Source: an uncultured Pseudomonas sp.
Lineage (GTDB): Bacteria; Pseudomonadota; Gammaproteobacteria; Pseudomonadales; Pseudomonadaceae
Length of the DNA: 64,000 nt
Direction: 5' to 3'
Assembly (NCBI GenBank): GCA_943912755.1
Contig: CALTWF010000006.1
Coordinates: forward strand, 1-64,000
Shown: positions 42,709 through 50,875 of the stretch, one piece after another
Layout of the letters: each line of letters begins with the position of its first letter
How positions within the stretch are numbered: the first letter of the stretch is position 1
Translations under genes and position numbers: made by a program
The notes under the pieces: model-generated
Told to the model about the DNA's origin: nothing
Database searches by the model: none
The model's input: only the letters and a program-made list of their open reading frames with translations

Positions 42709-44106
42709 ATGTCCCAAACGTCTTCGCAACACCAGTTGATCGAAAACCATACGGTCGATTACGTACCGCCAGCAGAGCGCCACGGGAAGGCGCGGGATCT
42801 GTTCACGCTGTGGTTCAGCACCAATATCGCACCGCTGCCCATCGTCACCGGCGCCATGGTGGTCCAGGTGTTCCACCTCAATCTGCTGTGGGGGCTGCTG
42901 GCCATCGTCCTCGGCCATCTGCTCGGCGGTATCGTCATCGCCCTGGCCTCGGCCCAGGGGCCGCAGCTGGGCATTCCGCAGATGGTCCAGAGCCGCGGCC
43001 AGTTCGGTCGCTATGGCGCGCTGCTGATCGTGTTCTTCACCGCGCTGATCTACGTCGGCTTCTTCATTTCCAATATCGTCCTGGCGGGCAAGTCGATCCA
43101 CGGCATTGCGCCGGCGATTCCCATGCCGGCGTCGATCATCATCGGTGCGCTGAGCGCCACCGCCATTGGCGTGATCGGCTACAACTTCATCCATACCCTC
43201 AACCGCATCGGCACCTGGGTCATGGGCACGGCGCTGCTGGCCGGTTTCATCATGATGTTCAGCCAGGAGCTACCGGCGGACTTCTTCAGCCGTGGCGGCT
43301 TCAACCTGTCCGGCTGGATCGCCACGCTGTCGCTGGGGGTGATCTGGCAGATCAGCTTCTCGCCCTATACCTCGGACTACTCGCGCTACCTGCCGCGCGA
43401 AGTGGGAATCGCCAAACCGTTCTGGGCCACCTATTTCGGCGCCACCCTGGGCACCATCCTGTGCTTCAGTTTCGGCGCCATCGCCGTGCTGCTGGTACCG
43501 GAAGGCACCGAGGCAATGGACGCGGTGAAACAGGCCACCGGCTGGCTGGGGCCGATCCTGATGGTGCTGTTCCTGCTCAACATCATCAGCCACAACGCCC
43601 TCAACCTGTATGGCGCGGTGCTGTCGATCGTCACCTCGATCCAGACCTTCGCTGCCAACTGGACGCCGAGCATCAAGGTGCGCGTGGTGCTGGCCGGGGT
43701 GATCCTGCTGGGCTGCTGCCTGACCGCGCTGAGTGCCAGCGCCGACTTCATCGGCCACTTCATCGGCCTGATCCTGGCCCTGCTGCTGGTGCTGGTGCCC
43801 TGGGCGTCGATCAACATCATCGACTTCTACCTGATCAAGCGCGGCCACTACGACATCGCCTCGATCTTCGCCGCCGACGGCGGTATCTACGGGCGCTTCA
43901 ACCCGCACGCGATCATCGCCTATGCCTTCGGCATCCTGGTGCAGTTGCCGTTCGCCAACACCTCGCTGTACGTCGGGCCCTACGCCAACCTGGTGGAAGG
44001 TGCCGACCTGTCGTGGCTGGTCGGCCTGGCGGTGACCGTGCCGCTGTACTACTGCCTGGCGACCCGGGGGCGCAAGGAGGCGCTGGTAGCTGCCTGGCGC
44101 AGCTGA
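42709..44106 (+). CDS. NCS1 (purine-cytosine permease) family transporter
   Basis: A 465-residue transporter with 12 predicted membrane helices. NCS1 marks are the N-terminal NHTVDYVPPAERHGKARDL, WFSTNIAPLPIVTG, the repeated conserved helices, and ISFSPYTSDYSRYLP. It would import a nucleobase-like or hydantoin-like compound by cation symport. The start at 42709 (MSQTSSQH) replaces an upstream TTG in the same frame. It is divergent from operon 2 and shares its regulatory region, so its substrate is probably the compound degraded by the cluster. A Rho-independent hairpin follows the stop. Confidence 0.9.
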   Translation: MSQTSSQHQLIENHTVDYVPPAERHGKARDLFTLWFSTNIAPLPIVTGAMVVQVFHLNLLWGLLAIVLGHLLGGIVIALASAQGPQLGIPQMVQSRGQFGRYGALLIVFFTALIYVGFFISNIVLAGKSIHGIAPAIPMPASIIIGALSATAIGVIGYNFIHTLNRIGTWVMGTALLAGFIMMFSQELPADFFSRGGFNLSGWIATLSLGVIWQISFSPYTSDYSRYLPREVGIAKPFWATYFGATLGTILCFSFGAIAVLLVPEGTEAMDAVKQATGWLGPILMVLFLLNIISHNALNLYGAVLSIVTSIQTFAANWTPSIKVRVVLAGVILLGCCLTALSASADFIGHFIGLILALLLVLVPWASINIIDFYLIKRGHYDIASIFAADGGIYGRFNPHAIIAYAFGILVQLPFANTSLYVGPYANLVEGADLSWLVGLAVTVPLYYCLATRGRKEALVAAWRS

Positions 44107-44118
44107 CGCCGGACAAAC

Positions 44119-44148
44119 AAAAATGCCGCGATCACTCGCGGCATTTTT
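44119..44148 (+). terminator. Rho-independent terminator after the permease gene
   Basis: AATGCCGCG and CGCGGCATT form a 9-base stem around ATCACT, followed by TTT. The 5' side is A-rich, so it could also serve the converging gloA transcript on the minus strand. Confidence 0.82.
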
Positions 44149-44164
44149 CATTTCCGGGACCGGC

Positions 44165-44686
44165 TTAGAACTCGGTCGGCTGGATGATCTCGACCCAGTA
44201 GTCGTCCGGGTCCTTGATGAATGCCAGGTGCTTCATGCGTCCGTCGCTCAGGCGCTTCTGGAACGCCACGCCGAGGGCTTCGAAGCGCTCGCAGGCGGCG
44301 CGGATATCCGGCACGGAAATGCAGATATGGCCGAAACCGCGCGGGTCGGTGTTGCCGTTGTGGTAGGCGAAGTCGGCATCGTTCTCGGTGCCGTGGTTAT
44401 GGGTCAGCTCAAGGATGCCGGGGATCGACTTCATCCACTCGGTGCGCTTGGCCGCGTCGGCCGGGATCTGTGCCTTGTCGACCAGGGCGAGGAAGTACAG
44501 GCTGAACTCGGCTTCCGGGAAGTCGCGCTTTTCCACCAGGCTGAAGCCCAGCACGCGGGTGTAGAAGTCGAGGGACTTGGTGACGTCCTTGACCCGCAGC
44601 ATGGTGTGGTTGAACACGAAGTTACGGGTGGCGGCATCGGCTTGCGCGGTGACGCCGGGGAGGTTATTGAGATCTTGCAGGCTCAT
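44165..44686 (-). CDS. gloA: Glyoxalase I (lactoylglutathione lyase)
   Basis: A 173-residue glyoxalase I of the long, zinc-type class found in P. putida and eukaryotes. It converts the methylglyoxal-glutathione hemithioacetal to S-lactoylglutathione. Typical segments are VFNHTMLRVKDVTKSLDFY, LELTHNHGTE, GFGHICISVPDI and the C-terminal KDPDDYWVEII with the metal/catalytic Glu. The start at 44686 has GGAG seven bases upstream. It is monocistronic and convergent with the permease gene. Confidence 0.93.
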   Translation of the reverse strand: MSLQDLNNLPGVTAQADAATRNFVFNHTMLRVKDVTKSLDFYTRVLGFSLVEKRDFPEAEFSLYFLALVDKAQIPADAAKRTEWMKSIPGILELTHNHGTENDADFAYHNGNTDPRGFGHICISVPDIRAACERFEALGVAFQKRLSDGRMKHLAFIKDPDDYWVEIIQPTEF

Positions 44687-44775
44687 GGGCACTCCGCATC
44701 AGAAGGCCGGCGTCGGAAGCGCCAGCGGAAAGACAGGCGGCCATGATACGGAACTGAATCCATTGCGCAAATGAC

Positions 44776-44805
44776 AACGCCCCGTGACACAGGCCACGGG
44801 GCGTT
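44776..44805. terminator. Hairpin after the MvaT-like gene
   Basis: AACGCCCCGTG and CACGGGGCGTT form an 11-base stem with an 8-base loop. It lies downstream of the MvaT-like gene on the minus strand and upstream of gloA. A smaller hairpin sits beside it. Confidence 0.6.
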
Positions 44806-44815
44806 TGAATTAGAA

Positions 44816-44831
44816 GCCCGCCGAAGCGGGC
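44816..44831. terminator. Small GC hairpin next to the previous one
   Basis: GCCCGC and GCGGGC form a 6-base stem around the stable CGAA loop. Together with the larger hairpin it forms a tandem structure at the end of the MvaT-like transcript. It has no T tract. Confidence 0.45.
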
Positions 44832-44901
44832 GCATGGGGCGCTAGTCCTTTAGCAGCCTTCATCCTGATCCAGTGCTTGTGAAAAATATGTGAAGCGAAT
44901 T

Positions 44902-45261
44902 TCATTTACGCAACCAGCTGTCGACCTTTTCCGCACCGTACTGTTCTTTCCAGGCTTTAAGGCCGCGGTGGTTGCCGCCCTTGGTTTCGATCAGTTCACC
45001 GGTATGCGGGTTTTCATAGACTTTGACCACGCGCGCACGGCGGGTTTTCGGGGTACGCGCAACGGACTTGCCTACCGCCGCCGGATCGAGAATGGCGATG
45101 ATGTCGCGCAGGCCCTTGTCGTAGGACTTCATCAGCGCGACAAGTTTCTGTTCGAACTCGATTTCACGTTTAAGGCCGGCGTCCTTCTTCATTGTCTCCA
45201 GTTGTGCCAGCTGTTCCTGAAGGGCTTTTTCGGCGGCACGAAATTCTGCAAGTCGGGACAC
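44902..45261 (-). CDS. H-NS-like xenogeneic silencer of the MvaT family
   Basis: A 119-residue DNA-binding protein of the MvaT/MvaV family. The N-terminal coiled-coil dimerisation part reads SRLAEFRAAEKALQEQLAQL, and the C-terminal AT-hook-like domain contains VVKVYENPHTGELIETKGGN. The start was set at GTG 45261 because AAGGAG lies eight bases upstream and the product then begins M-S-R-L-A-E-F-R, as in the family. Two in-frame starts further upstream (45270, 45267) are too close to the ribosome site. It silences AT-rich acquired DNA. It is monocistronic. Confidence 0.9.
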   Translation of the reverse strand: MSRLAEFRAAEKALQEQLAQLETMKKDAGLKREIEFEQKLVALMKSYDKGLRDIIAILDPAAVGKSVARTPKTRRARVVKVYENPHTGELIETKGGNHRGLKAWKEQYGAEKVDSWLRK

Positions 45262-45604
45262 GATCATCACTCCTTATCGAGGTGGACACGCGGTAACTGC
45301 AAGAGCAAGTAGCGAGCCACGGGTGGCTGTAACTAACAGCATGTTTTTCAGTGTAGTCAATTGACCATGGACTAACAGAACTCTTTTATTCAATCGGCTG
45401 ATGGAACTTTCAAAGTTGCACATGTTCGCCTTGCCTGAGTATTAATACTTTGGTTTTTCCGAAGGCTGCGACCTTGGTCCAATGGGCCGTCGCAGAGCGC
45501 TTGGCGGATAATCGGCCGGCGCCGCGGGCAGCCCTGCGGCAGGCTTTTCACGGGGTCTGCAATCAGGCCCATCCGTTCGCTTTCAATTCGGATTCGTTGT
45601 ACTC
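45262..45604. other. Divergent intergenic region between the MvaT-like and OprD-like genes
   Basis: About 340 bases. The part near 45330-45440 is clearly more A/T-rich than the window average (AACAGCATGTTTTTCAGTG, TTTTATTCAATCGG), as expected for promoters and for autoregulation by an H-NS-like protein. No gene or clear operator is visible. No strong ribosome site precedes the porin ATG at 45605. Confidence 0.5.
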
Positions 45605-46894
45605 ATGGTTGTCCCTTTTTTCTGCTCCGGCGGGCGCGCACTCAGTGGCCTGGCGGGGTTGTTCGTCGCTGTTTCGGCGCAGGCCGGCGGTTTTATCGAA
45701 GACAGTAGCGCGCGTCTCGAAGCGCGCAATGTTTACTTCAATCGCGATTTCCGTGATGGACACAGCAGTTCGGCGCAAGGCGCGTCGAAACGCGAGGAAT
45801 GGGCCCAGGGTTTCATCCTGAATATCCAGTCCGGTTATACCGAGGGGGCGCTGGGCTTCGGCGTCGATGCACTGGGCATGTACGGCATCAAACTCGATTC
45901 AAGTGCCGCGGACAGCAACAGCGGCCTGCTGCCGTCCAGTGGACAGGATCCGCGTCATTCGCAGGATCAATACGCCAAGCTGGGCCTGGCCGGCAAAGTT
46001 CGTTATTCCCGTTCAGTGCTGAAAGTCGGGGCGATGCTGCCGGATATGCCCCTGCTCAAATACAACGACGGCCGTCTGTTGCCAACGATGTTCCATGGCG
46101 CTGCGCTGACCTCGGAAGAAGTGCGCGACCTGCGCTTCACCCTGACCCGCCTGGACCGATACACCGCCCGCGATTCCACCGATGCCCAGGACATCCGCGT
46201 GCACTGCAAGAACAAGCGCTACGCCTGCGACACCACGGCCGATCACTTCGACTCGGCCGGGGTCGATTACCGTTTCAACGACCGCCTCAGCGCCCAGTAC
46301 CAGGTGGCGAAACTGGAAAACATCTATCGCCAGCATTTCCTCGGCCTGGTTGCCAGCCAGCCGTTGCGCGCCGGCAAGCTGGCCGCCGACCTGCGGCTGA
46401 TCAAGAGCGACGATATCGGCCGCGCCCGCGCCGGCGAGATCGATCATCGCGCCTTCAGCGGCATGCTCGGCTACAGCCTGGGCGGGCACAAGGTCAGTGC
46501 CGGCTGGCAGCGCATGTTCGGTGACAGCGCCATGCCATACCTGGATGGCAGCAACCCGTACCTGGTCAACTACGCCCAGGTCAACGACTTCGCCGCCGCC
46601 CGCGAGCGTTCCTGGCAACTGCGCTACGACTACGATTTCAAGGCCATGGGTGTCGACGGCCTGAGCTTCTTCACCCGCTATATCGGCGGCGACCATATCC
46701 AGGTGCCCGGCAGCCTCGCCGAGGGTAAGGAGTGGGAGCGCGACAGCGAACTGAAGTACCAGGTGCAGGGCGGCACCTTCAAGGACCTCAGCCTGCGCCT
46801 GCGCAATTCCACCTATCGCAGCAACTATGAAAAGTTCGCCCGCGACATGGATGAAACCCGGCTGATCGTCAGCTACAACTTGTCGATCTGGTAA
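45605..46894 (+). CDS. OprD-family outer membrane porin
   Basis: A 429-residue outer-membrane channel of the OprD family. It has a signal region followed by the mature start GGFIEDSSARLEARNVYFNRDF, then family landmarks GFILNIQSGYTEGALGFGVDALG, VKVGAMLPDMPLLKYNDGRLLP and SRYIGGDHI-like barrel segments, and an aromatic C-terminus (SYNLSIW). It takes up a small anionic or basic nutrient. A pair of Cys residues (VHCKNKRYACD) lies in an extracellular loop. The substrate is not predictable. CobF follows 16 bases later. Confidence 0.88.
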   Translation: MVVPFFCSGGRALSGLAGLFVAVSAQAGGFIEDSSARLEARNVYFNRDFRDGHSSSAQGASKREEWAQGFILNIQSGYTEGALGFGVDALGMYGIKLDSSAADSNSGLLPSSGQDPRHSQDQYAKLGLAGKVRYSRSVLKVGAMLPDMPLLKYNDGRLLPTMFHGAALTSEEVRDLRFTLTRLDRYTARDSTDAQDIRVHCKNKRYACDTTADHFDSAGVDYRFNDRLSAQYQVAKLENIYRQHFLGLVASQPLRAGKLAADLRLIKSDDIGRARAGEIDHRAFSGMLGYSLGGHKVSAGWQRMFGDSAMPYLDGSNPYLVNYAQVNDFAAARERSWQLRYDYDFKAMGVDGLSFFTRYIGGDHIQVPGSLAEGKEWERDSELKYQVQGGTFKDLSLRLRNSTYRSNYEKFARDMDETRLIVSYNLSIW

Positions 46895-46910
46895 GCCTCG
46901 GAAATCCCCC

Positions 46911-47651
46911 ATGAAACACCTGTTGTTGATCGGCATCGGCCCGGGCAATCCGCGCCAGGTCACCCTGGAGGCGGTCGATGCACTGCAACGCGCCGATGTG
47001 TTTTTCGTGCTCGACAAGCACCAGCGTGACGACGACATGCTGCGCCTGCGCAAGGAACTGCTGGCGCGCTGGGTCACCCGGCCGTACCGCCTGGTTCAGG
47101 TGGACGACCCGCAGCGCGACGGCGGGGCCACCGATTATGTCGGTGCGGTGCAGGAGTGGCACCGCCAGCGCGCCGCCCTGTATGGCCGGCTGATCGCCGA
47201 CGAGTTGCGCGAGGGGGAGTGCGCGGCTTTCCTGCTCTGGGGCGAGCCTGGCCTGTACGACAGCACCCTGCGCATCCTTCAACTGGTCGAAGCGCAGGCC
47301 TTCAGCATCGAGGTGATTCCCGGCATCAGCAGCGTGCAGGCCCTGGCCGCGCGGCACTGCATCCCGCTCAACCGGATCGGCGAGCCCTTGCAGATCCTTC
47401 CCGGCCGGCGCCTGGGCGAGGTGCAGCGGATCGACAACCTGGTGGTGATGCTCGACGGCCAGTGTGCCTTCGCCGATATCGATGACCCCGACCTGCACAT
47501 CTACTGGGGCGCGTACCTGGGAACGGCGGACGAGATCCTGGTCAGCGGGCCGCTGCCGGAGGTCAAGGCGCGGATCCTCGCGGCCCGCGAGCAGGCGCGG
47601 GCGCGCAAGGGCTGGATCATGGATACCTATCTGTTGCGGCGGCATCGCTGA
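46911..47651 (+). CDS. cobF: Precorrin-6A synthase (deacetylating)
   Basis: A 246-residue tetrapyrrole methyltransferase that methylates C-1 and expels acetate from precorrin-5 in aerobic cobalamin synthesis. The SAM-binding start is LLLIGIGPGNP, followed by EAVDALQRADVFFVLDK, LLWGEPGLYDST and the typical IEVIPGISSVQALAA. It stands outside any visible cob cluster, with the OprD gene 16 bases before. Its end overlaps the converging glycosyltransferase gene by 35 bases. Confidence 0.9.
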   Translation: MKHLLLIGIGPGNPRQVTLEAVDALQRADVFFVLDKHQRDDDMLRLRKELLARWVTRPYRLVQVDDPQRDGGATDYVGAVQEWHRQRAALYGRLIADELREGECAAFLLWGEPGLYDSTLRILQLVEAQAFSIEVIPGISSVQALAARHCIPLNRIGEPLQILPGRRLGEVQRIDNLVVMLDGQCAFADIDDPDLHIYWGAYLGTADEILVSGPLPEVKARILAAREQARARKGWIMDTYLLRRHR

Positions 47652-48864
47652 GCGGGCGTCGCTGCTGGCGCAGCATGGCCCCGGTGAAGTTGTAGAGGCG
47701 CTGGTCCGCCAGCTCCATCAGGGTCTGCTCGATGCGTTCGGCCAGGGCGGCAGCGTGCCAGCGCCGGTTGAAGTGGCTGTCGAGCAACGCTGCGGCATCA
47801 CGTTGTGCCTGGTTCCAGCGCGCTTCGTCGGCATACAGGCCGATCACCGCCTTGGCCAAGCCTTCCGCCGTAGCCGACACCAGGCCCGGCCAAGCCTGGC
47901 CTCCCTGCATTGCCTCGCTGCCGATCGGCGTGGTCACGCTGGGGGTACCCGCAAGCATGGCATCAAGCAGCACGCCCTTGATCCCGGCGCCGAAGCGCAG
48001 CGGCAGCAGGCACAGGCGGGCCTTGCCGAGCAGCGTTGCAGGCTCTGCGCCCTGCTCGAAAATCAGCAGGCCGCCGGCGGGATCATGCAGCGCCAGGGCT
48101 TTTGCCGTGGGCGATGGTCCATGCACATGCAACTGTGCGTCGGGCAGGTGGCGGCGGATCATCGGCCAGATGTTGTGCTTCAGCCACAACAGGCTGTCCC
48201 GATCCGCCGGGTCGCGGAAATCCACGAAAGCGATGATGTGCTCGCGTTCGCTGAAAGGCGCCGTCGCCGTGCGTGGCGCCTCCGGCATCGGCGGGCACCA
48301 GTGCAGCAGCGCCGGCGGCACGCCGAAGCCGTTGACCAGCAGGTCCATCTCCACATCGGAAACCACCAGGCTCAGGTCACTGCGATGGATCGCAGCGATT
48401 TCGCGCCGGGTGAGCTCGGCCGGGGCCATCTGCTGGTACAGGTCTGAGCCGGAGGTGGCGAACAGTTCGCGGAAGTCGTTGGGGTCCAGGCCCAGAGCCA
48501 GGCGACGGCGCAGCAGGGCATGACGGCCTTCGCGCAAGCTTTGCAGGTCGCCGCTATCGAGCATGCGCAAGGCATCCGGGCAATGCTGCTCGACGCGCCA
48601 GGCGAAGCGCTCCTCCAGCTCGAAGTGTTCGAACAGCACTGCATCCGGGGCCAACTCGCCGAGCATGCGCTCGAAGTCGCTGTCGACAAGTCGGACGGCC
48701 TGCATGGCGGACAGGTCGGCATCATCCTGGCCCGGGGCGCCCGGGCTGGCGAAGGTCACCTGCCAGCCGCGAGCGAGCAAGCTTTGCAGGCGTTGCAGCA
48801 TGGGGCGGTTGGGCTGGGGCCAGGCGCGGGCAATGACCAGGATGTGCAACGAGGAGGCGGGCAT
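47617..48864 (-). CDS. Glycosyltransferase (GT4-like)
   Basis: A 415-residue cytoplasmic glycosyltransferase with a GT-B fold. It has the N-terminal LHILVIARAWPQPNRP, then the donor-binding region ICLLPLRFGAGIKG-like segment (RLCLLPLRFGAGIKGVLLD) and the end AGTPSVTTPIGSEAM. The retaining-GT EX7E acid pattern is not obvious, so the class is not certain. It stands alone on the minus strand. It may modify a surface polysaccharide; no partner genes are visible. Its 3' end overlaps cobF. Confidence 0.8.
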   Translation of the reverse strand: MPASSLHILVIARAWPQPNRPMLQRLQSLLARGWQVTFASPGAPGQDDADLSAMQAVRLVDSDFERMLGELAPDAVLFEHFELEERFAWRVEQHCPDALRMLDSGDLQSLREGRHALLRRRLALGLDPNDFRELFATSGSDLYQQMAPAELTRREIAAIHRSDLSLVVSDVEMDLLVNGFGVPPALLHWCPPMPEAPRTATAPFSEREHIIAFVDFRDPADRDSLLWLKHNIWPMIRRHLPDAQLHVHGPSPTAKALALHDPAGGLLIFEQGAEPATLLGKARLCLLPLRFGAGIKGVLLDAMLAGTPSVTTPIGSEAMQGGQAWPGLVSATAEGLAKAVIGLYADEARWNQAQRDAAALLDSHFNRRWHAAALAERIEQTLMELADQRLYNFTGAMLRQQRRPLSDAAATDRYP

Positions 48865-48922
48865 GGGCGGTGGGCCTTGGAAAAAGCGCGTATTAAAGCA
48901 GATCCCGGGATGTCGTTCGCAT

Positions 48923-49025
48923 GGGCCTCATCGCTGGCAAGCCAGCTCCCACAGGGTCCGTGTCGAGCACAGATACTGCGGCTGGCCCAGGACCCTGTGG
49001 GAGTCGGCTTGCCGACGATGAGGCC
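48923..49025. repeat. REP doublet in inverted orientation
   Basis: A reversed copy (48923-48956) and a forward, slightly diverged copy (48991-49025) lie between the glycosyltransferase and the DUF899 gene. Confidence 0.88.
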
Positions 49026-49099
49026 AGCAATCACAACATCAATCTGCTTGCCTGCAACCATGGAATCCTCCAGCGGGGTGTTCACTCGGCCGCAAGGCT

Positions 49100-49819
49100 T
49101 CAATGACAGCATTCATGCCTGGCATCACCTCCGTCATAACGGTCATGGTGCCTGACCCAGTCCATCGTCCCTTTCTCATCGCGCCCCTTGGGCATCAGAT
49201 CGAGGAAGTTGTAGGTGCCGACCAGGATATCCAGCCCCCGGGCATAGCTGGAGTAGGTGTGGAAGATGCCCCCGGCGGCGTCCCGGTAGAACACGCTGAG
49301 CCCCGGCAATTCGGTTTCGCTGCCGCTGTAGGGTTCATAGTTGTACTCGCCACCTTCGGCGCTGGGAGTGACGCCGAAATCCCGGTTGAAGCTGCTGCCA
49401 TGGGAAGACACCCAAGGGAACTTCCAGCCCATGCGCTGGCGAAATGCCTGGAACTCGGGGTAGGGCGCCCGCGACACCGCCACCAATGACACATCGTGAT
49501 GAGCCAGGTGCAGGTTGGCGCCGTCGAAATGGTCGGCGAGGAACGAACAGCCAGGGCAGCCTTCGCTCCAGCCGTCGGCGAACATGAAGTGATAGACCAG
49601 CAACTGGCTGCGCCCGGCGAACAGATCGCCCAGGCCCAGGGCACCATCCGCGCCGTCGAAGCGATAGTCCTCTTCCACCTTGACCCAGGGCAGGGCCCGG
49701 CGGGCAGCGCTGAGTTCGTCGCGCTGGTGGGTGAAGGCCTTCTCGTGCAGGAGTAGCTGGCGCCGCGCGCCCAGCCATTCGCGGCGGGTCACCACCGGGT
49801 GCTTGCGATCGTTGTTCAT
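49100..49819 (-). CDS. DUF899 family thioredoxin-fold protein
   Basis: A 239-residue protein of the DUF899 family, a thioredoxin-like fold. The redox site motif WSEGCPGCSFLADHFDG (CPGC) is present, followed by LVAVSRAPYPEFQAFRQRMGW. The start at 49819 has GGAGACAGC directly upstream. Function is not established; members are sometimes called dithiol-disulfide isomerase-like. The C-terminus HECCH has two adjacent cysteines. Confidence 0.85.
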   Translation of the reverse strand: MNNDRKHPVVTRREWLGARRQLLLHEKAFTHQRDELSAARRALPWVKVEEDYRFDGADGALGLGDLFAGRSQLLVYHFMFADGWSEGCPGCSFLADHFDGANLHLAHHDVSLVAVSRAPYPEFQAFRQRMGWKFPWVSSHGSSFNRDFGVTPSAEGGEYNYEPYSGSETELPGLSVFYRDAAGGIFHTYSSYARGLDILVGTYNFLDLMPKGRDEKGTMDWVRHHDRYDGGDARHECCH

Positions 49820-50110
49820 GCTGCTGTCTCCTTGGGTGAATGCTTCTGGTCGTCTGGTGCAACCAGCAATCGACACGGTGCCCGGCGAATCTTCATGAAA
49901 GCGACGAGCGGGGATCTTCCGGCGCCGATAAAACATTGATAGCATCCGGCCACTTTTGTGTGATGTCGTTCTCAGTTTTCCTGGCCTGATCCTGGCCCTG
50001 CATCGTCGTGATAGCCCGCTGGGCTACCGTGACCGACGGCGTTCACGTTCCGTGAACAGCAGCCGATACCCCGATTGAAATAATCCAGACCTTTACAGGG
50101 ACGTAGCGAA
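49820..50110. other. Divergent intergenic region upstream of the export-like operon
   Basis: About 290 bases. It contains CTTTTGTGTGATGTCG near 49950 and CCCCGATTGAAATAATCC near 50070 as plausible promoter stretches. The HlyD gene has AGGGACG about ten bases before its ATG. I see no known operator. Confidence 0.5.
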
Positions 50111-50875
50111 ATGAAGCAGGCAGTGTGGTGGGCGGCGTTGGCCTTGTTCAGTGGTATGGCCCAGGCCGCGACCGACAGCGACCCGTTGCTCGATGGCGCC
50201 ACTTCCGGCGGCGGCAGCGAGGTGCGTGGCGTCCTGCGCGCCCGTTCCCAGGCGGTGCTGGCCAGTGAGCTGTCCGGCCGCGTGACGGAGATCCCGTTCA
50301 CCGAAGGCCAGTCGTTCAGCAAGGGCGATGTCCTGGTGCGCTTCGATTGCAGCGCCTACCAGGCCCAGGCCAATGCGTCCGGCGCCGCCGTGCGCGCCGC
50401 CCGCGAAGAGCTGCGCAACAAGCAGCAACTGGCGGCGCTGAATTCGGTGGGTCGCTTCGAAGTGTCCCTGGCCGAGGCGCGCCAGGCCCAGGCGCAGGCC
50501 GAGGCCCAGGTGTACCAGGTGCAGGTGCAGCGCTGCCAGATCAAGGCGCCGTTCGACGGCCAGGTGGTGCAGCGCCGGGTCCAGGCCCACGAGAGCGTGG
50601 CCAGTGGCGCGCCGCTGCTGGAGATCGTCGATAACCGCTCCCTGGAAATCCATCTGCTGGTGCCTTCGAGCTGGATCGGCAAGCTCAAGCCGGAACAGAC
50701 CTTCAGCTTCGTTCCCGATGAAACCGGCAAACCCATCGACGTGGTGGTCAAACGCCTTGGCGCGCGCATCGACGAAGGCAGCCAGACCCTGCTGCTGATC
50801 GCCAACGTGCCGGCCAACACCCCGGGCCTGCTGGCCGGCATGAGCGGCACCGCGCGCTTCCCGGAGCCTAAATGA
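50111..50875 (+). CDS. Periplasmic HlyD/RND-type adaptor, first gene of the export-like operon
   Basis: A 254-residue secreted membrane-fusion protein. A signal peptide covers residues 1-19 (MKQAVWWAALALFSGMAQA). The lipoyl-like halves read ASELSGRVTEIPFTEGQSFSKGD and CQIKAPFDGQVVQRRVQAHESV, joined by a helical hairpin. A beta-barrel part follows (IHLLVPSSWIGKLKPEQ). It would bridge the inner and outer membrane in an export machine. It overlaps the next gene as ATGA. No partner ABC or RND pump gene is adjacent; instead two larger proteins with HlyD parts follow. Confidence 0.88.
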   Translation: MKQAVWWAALALFSGMAQAATDSDPLLDGATSGGGSEVRGVLRARSQAVLASELSGRVTEIPFTEGQSFSKGDVLVRFDCSAYQAQANASGAAVRAAREELRNKQQLAALNSVGRFEVSLAEARQAQAQAEAQVYQVQVQRCQIKAPFDGQVVQRRVQAHESVASGAPLLEIVDNRSLEIHLLVPSSWIGKLKPEQTFSFVPDETGKPIDVVVKRLGARIDEGSQTLLLIANVPANTPGLLAGMSGTARFPEPK

